DNA of 64,000 nucleotides from Leifsonia sp. 1010 (GCF_031455295.1 NZ_JAVDSL010000001.1:1302001-1366000); one strand, 5' to 3'; numbered from the stretch's first letter, positions 8,655 through 17,657 are shown. The notes: generated by a model from the letters alone, not told the origin. Numbers and translations: made by a program.

Positions 8655-9239
8655 TCAGGCGTCGAAGGCTTCGCGGAGGAACGCGACGAGGAACACGTCG
8701 AACGCCTGCACGGTGCCGTTCCGGTCGCCGGTCATCAGGAAGCCGAAGTGGAGTCCGGCCGCGGAGTCGACGAGCCAGGTGGCGAGGATGCCCGCCCGCC
8801 GGGTCTCGACGCCCTGCTTCTTGAGCCACGCTTTGACCGTGTCGCGCCACTGCATGAAGGACGTCGTCACGCGCTTGCCGATGTCGGGGTCGATCGGCTC
8901 CAGCGCTCCCGCCTCGAACTGCAGCCGCAGTCCGGTGCGGTTGCTCTCGCGCAGGGAGTGGCGGAACGCCTCCTTGTACCAGTCGTGGAACTGGTCGCGG
9001 TCGAACGCCGTCACGTCGACACCGGCGAGCGACTCGGTCTGCTGACGGACGCCCTCTTCGAGGATGGCGTCGATCATCTCCTGGCGGGAGCCGAAGTGGT
9101 ACACGAACGAGTAGGTGCTCACCCCGAGGGCGCTGGCCAGGCTGCGGAAGGTCATGCGGGAGAGCGGCTCCGTCGCCACGTGCTCCATGATGCGGCCGAG
9201 CAGTTCCGGTTTGCGGTTCGGATCTGGTGTGCGTCCCAC
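8655..9239 (-). CDS. TetR family transcriptional regulator
   Basis: Repressor-type regulator of 194 residues. The N-terminal HTH (ILGRIM-like first helix, then SRMTFRSLASALGVSTYSFV cut as MTFRSLASALG and STYSFVYHFGSRQEMIDAIL) is characteristic of TetR proteins, followed by a helical ligand domain. It starts with GTG at 9239. No divergent partner exists; the gene lies downstream of the penicillin-binding protein gene on the same strand and converges with the SRPBCC gene. Its regulated genes are not obvious, possibly itself through the dyad just upstream. Confidence 0.88.
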   Translation of the reverse strand: MGRTPDPNRKPELLGRIMEHVATEPLSRMTFRSLASALGVSTYSFVYHFGSRQEMIDAILEEGVRQQTESLAGVDVTAFDRDQFHDWYKEAFRHSLRESNRTGLRLQFEAGALEPIDPDIGKRVTTSFMQWRDTVKAWLKKQGVETRRAGILATWLVDSAAGLHFGFLMTGDRNGTVQAFDVFLVAFLREAFDA

Positions 9240-9248
9240 GCGATAACA

Positions 9249-9276
9249 CTAGTCCGGATATCGGGCCGGATGGCTA
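9249..9276. promoter_or_regulatory. Possible TetR autoregulatory dyad
   Basis: CTAGTCCGG and CCGGATGGCTAG flank ATATCGGG immediately upstream of the TetR start, giving a short imperfect dyad (TCCGG/CCGGA core). TetR proteins often repress themselves from such sites. The arms are short, so this is a weak call. Confidence 0.3.
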
Positions 9277-9337
9277 GACAGCAGTGGGCTTTCTCGCTGT
9301 CGATCGGCCGGCCGGAACTGCCCCTCCGGGTCGCCGA

Positions 9338-11617
9338 TCAGGGCTTGCCGGGCTTGCCTGGACCGCCGCCCTGACCGCCGCCGTTACCGGGGTTCCCACC
9401 GGCTCCCGGAGCGGGTGCTGTGGGCGCTCCCGGAGCGGTCGGCGGCTTGGGCGCGACCGGAGCCGTCGTGAACTTGCCGCTCGGCGACGGGAAAGCCCCA
9501 CCACCGTAGGCCGCGTTCAGTGCGGTCAGGATGCGCTTGGCGATCGAGAACTTGACGTTGCCGCCTCCGACGCCCTGGAAGCCGACGCTCCGGAGCGCCA
9601 CCCCGCCCTGGACGTTGCCGACCCAGGTGGCCTGGGCGACCTTGGTGGTGGAGGTGACGAGCCAGTTCTCGACGGAGTTGTCCGTCGTGCCGGTCTTGCC
9701 GAAGATCGGGATGCCGTCGCCGGGGTTGGCCGACGCCGCTGTTCCGCCACCGCGCAGCACGCCCTGCAGGGCGTAGATCGCGGCAGCGGCGACCTGCGGG
9801 TCGATCGGAGTCGGCGAGCACGTCGACTTGGGCACCGCGTGCTCAGCGCCGTCGGCGTCGACGATCTTGTCGATCGCGATCGGGCTGCAGGCGACGCCGT
9901 TGTTGGCGAGTCCCGCGTACGCGGTCGCCATGGTGATCGGGGCGATGTAGTTCGTCCCGAGCACGGCCGACGGGTTGGCCATGAACCGGTTGGCCGACTC
10001 GTCGGCGCCGTGGACCAGCAGATCCTGTGCGCGCTGCTTGATGCCGCAGAGGTCGAGCTGGGTCGCCATCTTCGCGAAGACCGTGTTGATGGACTGCGCG
10101 GTCGCGTTCATCACGGTCGTCGCCGTGACGCTCTCGCCCTCGTCGTTCGACACGTTCCAGGGGGCGCCGCCGATGTCATTGCACGGGTCGCTCGCGTGGA
10201 ACTGCGTCTGCGGGAAGACGTGCTGGGTTCCGCTCACCGTCTGGTAGAGGGAATGCCCCTCCTGCAGCCACTCCAGCAGGTCGAACACCTTATAGGCCGA
10301 ACCGGTCTGGAAGCCCTCGGAGCCTCCGTAGTCGTAGTCGGTGTTGTAGTTGACGGCCGTGGTCGCCGGAGCGGGATTGGCCGTGTTGTCGTACGGGCGG
10401 TTCTGCACCATGGTGACGACGCGCCCGGTGCCGACCTCGACCGAGACGTTCGACGATCCGACGTCGAGGCGCGGGTCGGCGGGCGGGATGTACGCGCTGA
10501 TGGCCTCCTGCGCTTGGCTCTGCAGGTCGAGGTTGAGCGTCGTGTAGATCTTGAGGCCGCCGCGGGTGAGGAAGTTGGAACGGTCGTCCTCCGTCTTGCC
10601 GAAGATGGGGTTCAGTTCGATGGTGCGCTCGACGTAGTCGCAGAAGAACGCGGCGTTGTACTGCTGCGCCGTCATGCAGCCGTTCTGGGTCGGAGTGATC
10701 TTCGGCTCCACCTTGGTGGCGCGCGCAGCGTCGTGCTCCTCCTTGGTGATCTTCCCGTTGGCGAGCATCCGGTCGAGCACGTAGTTGCGCCGGTCGAGGG
10801 TCTCCTTGTACCCGTTGGCCGCGCCGTTCTCCTTGTCGTCCGGACGGTCGATGCGCAGGTTGTCGGGGTTGTTGAGGATGGCGATGAGGGTCGCCGCCTG
10901 CTGGATGTTCACATCCTTCGCCGCGACACCGAAGTAGTACTCGGCGGCGGACTGGACGCCGTACACACGGCCGCCGAAGAGCGCGATGTTCAGGTAGCTC
11001 TGAAGGATGTCGTTCTTCGAGTACTCCTTCTCGAGCCCGATCGCGTAGCGCATCTCCTTCAGCTTGCGCGACGGGTCCACCTTCGTGGCGTCGTCGTAGC
11101 AGGCCTCGTAGATGGTCAGCTGCTTCTTCTGGACCGCATCGCTCGCGGTCGGGTCGGGCTGCTTGTTCTCGCAGCGCTGCACGAGGATGTTCTTGACGTA
11201 CTGCTGGGTGATCGAGGATCCACCCTGCACGGATTTGTGCAGCGCCGTCAGGACGGCCCCGCGCACGGTGCCCGTGACATCCACGCCTCCGTGCTCATAG
11301 AACCGCGGATCCTCCGTGGCGATCGCGGCGTCCTTGAGGTTCTGCGAGATGCCGTCCCAGCCGACCTCGACGCGGTTCTGGGAGTAGAAGCTGGCGATCG
11401 GGACCTGCTGGCCGTGGCTGAGCGCGTACATCGTCGACGCCTGCGCGAGCGGCTCGACCTTGATGTATTCCGGCAGCCCGTCGAAGACGCTGATGGTCGA
11501 ATCGGCCGCGCTGCCGGTGAGCGCGACAGCCGGTGTCACAGCCGCCGCAGCCAGCACGCCGGCAAGCCCGCTCAGTGCCACGAAGCCGGCCAGGGCAGGC
11601 GCCCATCCCCATCTCAT
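9338..11617 (-). CDS. Class A penicillin-binding protein (bifunctional transglycosylase/transpeptidase)
   Basis: Peptidoglycan polymerase and cross-linker, 759 residues, anchored by an N-terminal hydrophobic segment (residues about 8-35). The GT51 domain shows ATEDPRFYEHGGVD and GGSSITQQYVKNIL; the transpeptidase domain shows SAYK (Ser about 440), AQSINTVF as the SxN motif and FGKTGTTDN with KTG near 641-643. The C-terminus is a Pro/Gly-rich tail (PKPPTAPGAPTAPAPGAG and so on), common in actinobacterial PonA proteins. Length and domain order are normal. It is a single gene between TetR and MarR genes; no operon partner is apparent. Confidence 0.95.
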   Translation of the reverse strand: MRWGWAPALAGFVALSGLAGVLAAAAVTPAVALTGSAADSTISVFDGLPEYIKVEPLAQASTMYALSHGQQVPIASFYSQNRVEVGWDGISQNLKDAAIATEDPRFYEHGGVDVTGTVRGAVLTALHKSVQGGSSITQQYVKNILVQRCENKQPDPTASDAVQKKQLTIYEACYDDATKVDPSRKLKEMRYAIGLEKEYSKNDILQSYLNIALFGGRVYGVQSAAEYYFGVAAKDVNIQQAATLIAILNNPDNLRIDRPDDKENGAANGYKETLDRRNYVLDRMLANGKITKEEHDAARATKVEPKITPTQNGCMTAQQYNAAFFCDYVERTIELNPIFGKTEDDRSNFLTRGGLKIYTTLNLDLQSQAQEAISAYIPPADPRLDVGSSNVSVEVGTGRVVTMVQNRPYDNTANPAPATTAVNYNTDYDYGGSEGFQTGSAYKVFDLLEWLQEGHSLYQTVSGTQHVFPQTQFHASDPCNDIGGAPWNVSNDEGESVTATTVMNATAQSINTVFAKMATQLDLCGIKQRAQDLLVHGADESANRFMANPSAVLGTNYIAPITMATAYAGLANNGVACSPIAIDKIVDADGAEHAVPKSTCSPTPIDPQVAAAAIYALQGVLRGGGTAASANPGDGIPIFGKTGTTDNSVENWLVTSTTKVAQATWVGNVQGGVALRSVGFQGVGGGNVKFSIAKRILTALNAAYGGGAFPSPSGKFTTAPVAPKPPTAPGAPTAPAPGAGGNPGNGGGQGGGPGKPGKP

Positions 11618-11749
11618 GCGTCTTCTCCCTCAGTGGAACTACCGTTCGTCCGTGGCGGCAATGATACGCGTCGCATCCGACGCGTCCGGGACGCGCACGC
11701 TCAGGTTGGTGGATGGAACGAAGACCGCCGAGCCTGTGGAGAACTTCCG

Positions 11750-12217
11750 TCAGGACGGGTCGCGCAGCTTGTCGCAGAGCACGGCGAGGGTCTCCAGCTC
11801 TTCCGGGGTCAACCGGCCGCCGACCCGATCTGTGATGGTCTTCATATGATCGACGGCGACACGGCGGAACATGTCGTATCCCGTGTCGGTCAGCCGGATC
11901 ACCGTGCCGCGCGCATCGGACGGCTCAGGGCATTTCGCCACCAGTCCGCGTGCGACGAGCCGATCGACGAGACGGCTGACACTCGGCTGGGTGAGCAGCA
12001 CGTGCTTGTTCAGATCGCGCAGACGCAGTTGACGGTTCGGCTGGCGCGACAGGTTGAACAGCACGTCGTACTCGTTGAACGAGATGTCGCGGGTGGGGAA
12101 CTCGGCCGCCAGCGTCCGCATCACGGCCACCTGGGCCCGGAACAGAGACTCCCACGCGGAGACGGCGCTGATTCGGGTACGTTTCGTGGGCTCCGCCGCC
12201 GTCGCGCTCTCGGCCAT
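11750..12217 (-). CDS. MarR family transcriptional regulator
   Basis: DNA-binding regulator of 155 residues. The winged HTH spans roughly residues 45-115 with LRLRDLNKHVLLTQPSVSRL, DRLVARGLVAKCPEPSDARG and the wing strand TVIRLTDTGY. ATG at 12217. No obvious effector binding site can be read. It is preceded by an AT-rich gap containing a strong minus-strand terminator-like hairpin 124 bp upstream, so it either has its own promoter close to the gene or is subject to read-through control. Confidence 0.9.
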   Translation of the reverse strand: MAESATAAEPTKRTRISAVSAWESLFRAQVAVMRTLAAEFPTRDISFNEYDVLFNLSRQPNRQLRLRDLNKHVLLTQPSVSRLVDRLVARGLVAKCPEPSDARGTVIRLTDTGYDMFRRVAVDHMKTITDRVGGRLTPEELETLAVLCDKLRDPS

Positions 12218-12330
12218 GACCCGTCCTCCCTACGCGAGCTCAATGCATTCGCATCTTCCCATCATGCGCGCGCGACCGACATCCGTGCCACCACGGGGGA
12301 GCGGCGAGGGCGGAAGGAGAGGACGGGCGA

Positions 12331-12374
12331 GAAAAAGATTGAGGGCCGGCCGCAGAGGCTAGCGGCCGGCCCTC
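12331..12374 (-). terminator. Intrinsic terminator-like hairpin (minus strand)
   Basis: GAGGGCCGGCCGC (12341-12353) and GCGGCCGGCCCTC (12362-12374) form a perfect 13-bp stem around an 8-nt loop. On the minus strand it is followed by AATCTTTTTC. It could end the DoxX transcript 216 bp after the stop codon, end a short RNA from the AT-rich gap, or attenuate the downstream MarR gene. Confidence 0.7.
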
Positions 12375-12450
12375 TCCCTTGCACCAAGAGTGTCCTGCAA
12401 TCACATTCCGCGATGGCTGCCACAGCAAACAACCATTGCTCTTGAACTAT

Positions 12451-12497
12451 ATAACGAAGAGGTAACGGCATCTAGTTATCAAGTCGTTATTTTTTCT
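12451..12497 (+). terminator. Terminator-like hairpin (plus strand) with no upstream plus-strand gene
   Basis: ATAACGA and TCGTTAT pair at the base, an internal loop (AGA/AAG) follows, and GGTAAC pairs with GTTATC including one G-U pair around GGCATCTA. TTTTTCT follows directly at 12491. The nearest upstream gene on the plus strand is kilobases away, so an unannotated short plus-strand RNA would have to explain it. Confidence 0.45.
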
Positions 12498-12589
12498 GCG
12501 AGTTCGCTATGCGTACGTGAGAACCGTCGACGGAACGACATCGCCGATCCCGCACGCCGCGGTTTTCCCTCGAACTCGACCGACCGGGC

Positions 12590-13030
12590 TCAGGCCGCCA
12601 ACGGCATCCGCCCATGCAGGACGGCCGCGTGCAAGGACAGGCGTCCGGGACCGGTCAAGGCGAGTGCGACGGCCGCACAGGCCAGCAGCAGCGGGAACTC
12701 GAATCCGCCGTCACTGGCGAAGAACCCGGCGGAGAGGTGCGCGGTGAATACCGCGCCCAGCATTGCGACCGCGGCGAAGAGCCCGGCGATGCGTGTGCCG
12801 ACTCCCGCCACGATGAGCGCGCCTCCGAGCAGCTCGATGGTCGCGACCGCCGGCGCCACGAGTTCCGCGGCGGGGACTCCCATCCCTGCGAAGGATTCCG
12901 TCACCCCGGGCAGGGTGTAGACGAACAGCTTCTGGATGCCGTGGGCGATGAGTATGCCTCCGACGGCGATGCGGAGCAGGAGCAGACCGAGGTCGCGAGT
13001 CGACGGTCGAGACGTTGCACGTGGGCTCAT
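12590..13030 (-). CDS. DoxX family membrane protein
   Basis: Small integral membrane protein of 146 residues with four hydrophobic segments; the DoxX pattern LGLLLLRIAVGGILIAHGIQKLF near the N-terminus (about 14-37) and the EFPLLLACAAVALALTGPGR C-terminal helix are typical. Relatives participate in thiosulfate or redox-related membrane complexes, but many have no known role. ATG at 13030 has GGAGGA 6 nt upstream. It is probably transcribed alone. Confidence 0.88.
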   Translation of the reverse strand: MSPRATSRPSTRDLGLLLLRIAVGGILIAHGIQKLFVYTLPGVTESFAGMGVPAAELVAPAVATIELLGGALIVAGVGTRIAGLFAAVAMLGAVFTAHLSAGFFASDGGFEFPLLLACAAVALALTGPGRLSLHAAVLHGRMPLAA

Positions 13031-13197
13031 GGAGTCCTCCAGGTCGTGGTGACTTCCGGTGTGGGATGCACCGTGCGGTCTACCCTCGCAACGCTTTCTG
13101 GAGCGCCGGTGGACATGCTCCGGGAATCGGCGGACAGCGGCGTGTCAGGTGAACCGATCCGATCGCGATCTCGTGTCGCCGAGCGCACCGCACCCGC

Positions 13198-13431
13198 TCA
13201 GGCGTGCGACGCGCCCGGGAAGGCCGGGTTCCCTGGGCCGTGGTGGCGGCCGGTCGCCGGGTCGATCCAGTTGCCCGAGCCGGTGAGCCGGTGCCAGCGT
13301 TTGTGGAACGCGAGGTCGGTGCCCTCACCTTCGACGACGGCCGCACCGCACAGATCACAGATGCGGAGGATGACGATGTCGCCGTCCGCGGTCGTGACTG
13401 AGATCATCCCCTCTGGGAATGCAACGCTCAT
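13198..13431 (-). CDS. Small protein with CxxC...HxxxH zinc-finger-like motif
   Basis: Hypothetical 77-residue protein. It carries CDLCGAAV near residues 26-33 and FHKRWHRL about 15 residues later, a C2H2-like spacing (CxxC then HxxxH) suggesting one bound zinc ion. A hydrophobic-acidic N-terminus (MSVAFPEGMISVTTADGDI) and a Gly/Pro/His tail surround it. The ATG at 13431 has AGGAGGAG 5 nt upstream, a very strong site, so I reject the ATG at 13470. I do not recognise a named family; DNA or RNA binding is possible but unproven. Confidence 0.75.
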   Translation of the reverse strand: MSVAFPEGMISVTTADGDIVILRICDLCGAAVVEGEGTDLAFHKRWHRLTGSGNWIDPATGRHHGPGNPAFPGASHA

Positions 13432-13509
13432 GGTGCTCCTCCTCCTGCCGCCATCGCGCCCCGCATCCATGTTCCGGAACTTCTGTCAGGGTACGTGATC
13501 GACCCCGTC

Positions 13510-13707
13510 TCACCTTCCAACCCGTTGAGTCCCGACACCCGACAGGCTCTCGAGATAACGGTTCACTTCGTCGAGTGCTATCCGTACGGCTCCGCGGTAG
13601 AACACGGTCCGAATTCCGCCGGCAGCGATGAGTTCATGCACCTGCAACTCTCCGACGCCGAGCCGGGAAGCGGCCACCTCGGGGAGGAGAAAAGTCGGGT
13701 CGTCCAC
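13510..13707 (-). CDS. Small helix-turn-helix (excisionase/MerR-like, HTH_17) protein
   Basis: A 65-residue protein made almost entirely of one HTH_17 domain: FLLPEVAASRLGVGELQVHE, LIAAGGIRTVFYRGAVRI and ALDEVNRYLESL follow the excisionase/BldC-type pattern (helix, turn, recognition helix, wing with basic residue, closing helix). It starts with GTG at 13707 and has no clear Shine-Dalgarno; there is no alternative ATG, GTG or TTG upstream before the PadR promoter. No phage integrase or recombinase is nearby, so it is more likely a stand-alone regulator than a recombination directionality factor. Confidence 0.6.
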   Translation of the reverse strand: MDDPTFLLPEVAASRLGVGELQVHELIAAGGIRTVFYRGAVRIALDEVNRYLESLSGVGTQRVGR

Positions 13708-13790
13708 ACGAAGACCGTAACCGCGTGCGTCGAGGCGGGCAGCCGCGAGTACGGGTAACCGAACCCCGTGGGCTGCGGGGGTGGACAGCG

Positions 13791-13822
13791 TTACTCTGAA
13801 TCGAATACTCTACTCAGAGTAA
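13791..13822. promoter_or_regulatory. PadR operator-like perfect inverted repeat
   Basis: TTACTCTGA (13791-13799) and TCAGAGTAA (13814-13822) are perfect 9-bp arms with a 14-bp spacer. A -10-like TACTCT at 13806-13811 lies inside. The site ends 21 bp before the PadR start codon. The layout fits autorepression of padR, and possibly control of the ABC exporter downstream. Confidence 0.7.
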
Positions 13823-13843
13823 TCACCGTTCGGAGGAGACGTC

Positions 13844-14518
13844 ATGGCGAAGCGCGCGGTATCCAACCCGCTGGCGTTGGCCGTTCTGGCCTGCCTCTGG
13901 GAGCGGCCGATGTACCCGTACGAGATGACGACGACCATGAAGGAGCGCGGCAAGGAAGACAGCATCCGCCTGAACTTCGGGTCGCTCTACGCCGTCATCA
14001 AGTCGCTCGAGAAGCACGGCTTCATCGAGGTGGCGCAGACCGAGCGCGAGGGCAACCGGCCGGAACGCGTCGTCTACGCGATCACTCCCGCCGGGCGGCA
14101 GGAGGCCGAGGAGTGGCTGCGGGAGCTCGTCGAGATCCCGGTCAAGGAGTACCCGGCGATCGAGACCGGGCTCTCGCTGCTCCCCATGCTGCCGCCGGAC
14201 GTCGCGGCCGAACTGCTCGAACGTCGCCGCGACCGGATCGACACCGACCTTGCCGAGCGCACCGTGCTGCTCGCAGAAGCGGGCAGCCTCCCCGAACTCT
14301 TCATGGTCGAGTTCCACTACCGGATGGCCGTGCTGCAGGCGGAGCGCGCGTTCGTGGCCGACCTGGCCGCACGCATCCGTGACCGCTCGATCGGCGGCTA
14401 CGACTGGTGGGAGCAGCTGCATGAGCTGCTCGCCCAGGGGATCGGCATGGAGGAGCTGCGCGAGCGCATCGCCGCGGGCGCCTTCGGGAAGGAGGCGGCC
14501 GAGCTGTTCCTGTCGTAA
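13844..14518 (+). CDS. PadR family transcriptional regulator
   Basis: Regulator of 224 residues. The PadR winged HTH occupies residues about 10-85: LALAVLACLWERPMYPYEMT, FGSLYAVIKSLEKHGFIEVA, then RVVYAITPAGRQEAEEWL. A long helical C-terminal region (Vir_C-like, LLERRRDRIDTDLAERTVLL onward) should dimerise the protein. GGAGGAG 7 nt before ATG 13844 supports the start. It is followed, 154 bp later, by a DrrAB-type exporter on the same strand; PadR proteins frequently repress adjacent multidrug transporters, so that is the likely target along with its own promoter. Confidence 0.93.
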   Translation: MAKRAVSNPLALAVLACLWERPMYPYEMTTTMKERGKEDSIRLNFGSLYAVIKSLEKHGFIEVAQTEREGNRPERVVYAITPAGRQEAEEWLRELVEIPVKEYPAIETGLSLLPMLPPDVAAELLERRRDRIDTDLAERTVLLAEAGSLPELFMVEFHYRMAVLQAERAFVADLAARIRDRSIGGYDWWEQLHELLAQGIGMEELRERIAAGAFGKEAAELFLS

Positions 14519-14537
14519 GGCCTCGTGCCACAGAACG

Positions 14538-14567
14538 ATGGCCGGAGAGCGGCAACTCTCCGGCCAT
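14538..14567 (+). terminator. Hairpin between PadR and ABC exporter genes
   Basis: ATGGCCGGAGAG and CTCTCCGGCCAT form a perfect 12-bp stem around CGGCAA. There is no T-run on either side. It could be a U-less terminator, common in actinobacteria, or an RNA processing site separating padR from the transporter genes. Confidence 0.5.
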
Positions 14568-14672
14568 CCACACCTTCAGTCGTTCCGTGAGGAACCTGCG
14601 TCAACAGTCACCGAGGGCTGTCTTCAAGGATATCCCCGTCGGTGGCTGCCTACCTGAAAGAGAGAAGCCACC

Positions 14673-15682
<1,010 letters not shown>

Positions 15683-15686
<4 letters not shown>

Positions 15687-16507
15687 CCACGACCGCCCTT
15701 CCCGCATCCCGCCCGCAGCGGCGGAACGGCCCCACGTTCCTGACGCACACGCTGCTGCTGACCGGACGGCAGCTGCGCGCCGCCTGGCGGATGCCGGCCT
15801 TCCTGGTGATGAACCTGGTGCAGCCGGTGATCTGGCTCCTGCTGTTCGGTCAGCTGTTCAAGTCGGTGATCGACATCCCGGGCTTCGGCGTCGGGCAGAG
15901 CTACCTGGAGTACCTGACGCCCGGCGTCGTCATGATGCTGGCGTTATTCGGGTCTGCGTGGTCAGGGACCGTCTACATCCAGGACATGGATCGCGGCGTG
16001 ATGGACCGCTTCCTCACCTCGCCGACGAACCGCGGGGCGATGATCGTGTCGACGCTCGTGTACCAGTCTCTGCTCGCGGTGGTGCAGTCGCTGGTGGTGG
16101 TCGGCATCGCGTTCTGGGCAGGGGCTCGCTTCGAGGGAGGTGCCGTCGGCATCCTGCTCCTCCTCCTCGGAGTGGTGCTGCTGACCGCGGTCTTCTGCTC
16201 GCTGTCGAACGCGGTCGCGCTGCTGGCTCGTGAGCAGACGGCGCTGATCGGCATCTCGCAGCTCATCACGCTGCCGCTGATGTTCCTCAGCTCGGCGATC
16301 ATGAACACGAAGCTCTCGCCGGAGTGGGTGCAGAACGTCTCGGCCTACAACCCGTTCGAGTGGGCGGTGATCGTCGGTCGCCAGGCGCTCAGCGCACATC
16401 CCGACTGGGCGACACTGTGGGCGCACGCCGGTCTGCTGGCGGCACTCGCGGTCGTCATGGCCGCCTGGGCGACCAGCGCCTTCCGCGTCTACCAGCGCTC
16501 CGCCTAG
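15683..16507 (+). CDS. DrrB-type ABC-2 exporter permease
   Basis: Membrane subunit of 274 residues with a cytoplasmic N-terminus and about six hydrophobic segments in the ABC-2 transporter pattern: WRMPAFLVMNLVQPVIWLLL first, a periplasmic loop with FGVGQSYLEYLTPGV, then TNRGAMIVSTLVYQSLLAVV and the LPLMFLSSAIMNTKLSPEWV region before the last helix. The ATG at 15683 overlaps the ATPase stop by four bases. Together with the ATPase it forms the exporter; the gene ends 6 bp before a large palindromic repeat. Confidence 0.92.
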
Positions 16508-16513
16508 CTCCCA

Positions 16514-16582
16514 AGCCGACAGCTCCTGAGTTTTTCGCGTTAACGGGGTCGAAAACGCGGAAAAACTCAGGAGCTGTTGGCT
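16514..16582. repeat. Palindromic repeat family A, copy 1
   Basis: A 69-bp near-perfect palindrome. Left arm AGCCGACAGCTCCTGAG then TTTTTCGCGTT; right arm AACGCGGAAAAA then CTCAGGAGCTGTTGGCT, differing by one base and one insertion. It lies between the convergent exporter permease and winged-helix genes. Copies 2 and 3 are at 21467-21533 and 22466-22534. The T-run is in the left arm and the A-run in the right arm, the reverse of an ordinary intrinsic terminator. Confidence 0.95.
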
Positions 16583-16605
16583 GGGCTGCGGGGCGGGGGC
16601 GAGGC

Positions 16606-17337
16606 TCAGAAGAGGTCGGGGGAGGGAGCGCTCGCGTAGCGGATCGAGACGTCGGCGTGACGGTCGAAGCGGTAGCCGACGCCACGGACGGTGCGCACGA
16701 TGTCCTCGTAGCGGCCGAGCTTCGCGCGCAGACGGCGCACGTGCACGTCGATGGTGCGCTCGTTCGGGATCTCGTCCTCATCGGCGCCGCTCCACAGCGA
16801 CGAGATGAGCTCGGAGCGCTCGATGGTGCGGCCCTCGCGCAGCACGAGGTACTGCAGCAGCTCGAACTCCTTGTACGTGAGCGCGACGGTCTGGTTGTCG
16901 AGCACGAGACGCTTCCGCGAGATGTCGACCACGACGCCGGATGCGGCGCGGTCCTCATCCTCGTCGACGGTGACGGCGTGGCGGTGCTTCGCGATGGCGG
17001 CCGGGTCCTGCAGGGCGAGGCGCACCACATCCACGTCGCGTCCACCGGCGCCGGCCGGGGCGAGGGCGACGGCGGCGTAGGTCTCGGCGGTCGGGGCGAT
17101 CTCGGCGGTGAGGCGCTTCAGCGCCTCCACGATGCGACCGAGGTCGGTGCCTGCGGCGGCGGCCTTCGCCTCGTCGATGCCGACGTAGAGCACGAAGCCG
17201 CGGGCCTCGGTGCCCTCGGGGACGGCGCGGATACGGGGGGCCGGCTCAGCAGCCGGTGCGGGCGCCGGGCGGACCGGGCTGACCGGAGAGACGGCGGAGG
17301 TGCGGGGGAAGGCGGTGTCGACGGTGGCCAGAGACAT
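16606..17337 (-). CDS. Winged-helix (OmpR/PhoB-type) DNA-binding protein without receiver domain
   Basis: Transcription factor of 243 residues. The C-terminal half (about 135-232) is a Trans_reg_C domain: LVLDNQTVALTYKEFELLQY, LVLREGRTIERSELISSLW, ERTIDVHVRRLRAKLGRYED and IVRTVRGVGYRFD. The N-terminal half is Ala/Pro-rich then a small alpha/beta domain (GFVLYVGIDEAKAAAAGTDL, RIVEALKRLTAEIAP) with no phospho-acceptor pattern, so control by a histidine kinase is unlikely. ATG at 17337 has AAGGA 9 nt upstream. A TTGACA promoter about 320 nt upstream and a leaderless mini-ORF within that leader are described separately. Confidence 0.85.
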   Translation of the reverse strand: MSLATVDTAFPRTSAVSPVSPVRPAPAPAAEPAPRIRAVPEGTEARGFVLYVGIDEAKAAAAGTDLGRIVEALKRLTAEIAPTAETYAAVALAPAGAGGRDVDVVRLALQDPAAIAKHRHAVTVDEDEDRAASGVVVDISRKRLVLDNQTVALTYKEFELLQYLVLREGRTIERSELISSLWSGADEDEIPNERTIDVHVRRLRAKLGRYEDIVRTVRGVGYRFDRHADVSIRYASAPSPDLF

Positions 17338-17461
17338 GGGAATCGAGTCCTTAGTGATGATGTTCCGGATCCCGATGCGATGAGGCTCCGCGGGTACGGC
17401 GGAGTGCGGGGATTTCCGGGGAATGTCGTGTTGTGTGCCCCTAGACGGTGGGGCGGATGCG

Positions 17462-17486
17462 CGGGAGCGTGAGTGTGGCGCTCCCG
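17462..17486 (-). promoter_or_regulatory. Hairpin in leader of winged-helix gene
   Basis: CGGGAGCG and CGCTCCCG form a perfect 8-bp stem around a 9-nt loop, 67 nt after the mini-ORF stop codon and 124 nt before the winged-helix start on the minus strand. No T-run follows. It might act as an attenuator or simply be chance in GC-rich DNA. Confidence 0.3.
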
Positions 17487-17552
17487 GGGAGCGTGCGCCC
17501 GGTCACGACGAGATGACGTCGGAGGGCTGCTGCTCGGCGAAGGGTCGTCAGA

Positions 17553-17657
17553 TCAGCGACACATTCGGCAACACATGACGGAGTCGCGGCCGGCCATCAT
17601 CATGCCGGCATCCCCAAGGGCCTCGAAGGAGGTCAGGGTACGCGAGTTGTCAGTCAT
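17553..17657 (-). CDS. Leaderless Met/Cys-rich 34-residue mini-ORF
   Basis: An ATG at 17657 opens a 34-codon frame: MTDNSRTLTSFEALGDAG, then MMMAGRDSVMCCRMCR and TGA. Five of the last sixteen residues are Met besides three Cys, giving a strikingly sulfur-rich C-terminus. A consensus -35 and a fair -10 place the expected transcription start one or two bases before the ATG, so the message would be leaderless. It lies in the about 320-nt leader of the winged-helix gene. Leaderless Cys-rich leader peptides that attenuate downstream genes are established in mycobacteria; that this is one is inference. It could also be a small metal-binding protein. Confidence 0.5.
   Translation of the reverse strand: MTDNSRTLTSFEALGDAGMMMAGRDSVMCCRMCR

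Larger units (their letters stand above)
12218..12589. other. AT-rich intergenic region with opposed hairpins
   Basis: This 372-bp gap between the MarR and DoxX genes (both minus strand) is locally far more AT-rich than the rest of the window, especially 12375-12510. It contains a 13-bp-stem hairpin followed by a T-run in the minus direction and a second structured hairpin followed by a T-run in the plus direction. No convincing protein gene is seen; two short minus-strand open frames (to 12428 and 12471) read through the first hairpin and lack family features. Confidence 0.6.

Noticed and set aside
9284-12445. Long plus-strand open frame (about 1050 codons)
   Set aside because: It is antisense to the penicillin-binding protein and MarR genes, has no domain pattern and low-complexity Arg/Val/Asp/Gly composition typical of GC-rich shadow frames.
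12240-12471. Two short minus-strand frames in the AT-rich gap
   Set aside because: They read through a strong terminator hairpin and have no ribosome-binding site or recognisable domain.
13510-13707. Small HTH protein as a phage excisionase
   Set aside because: No integrase, phage structural gene or attachment site is nearby; a stand-alone regulator is more likely.
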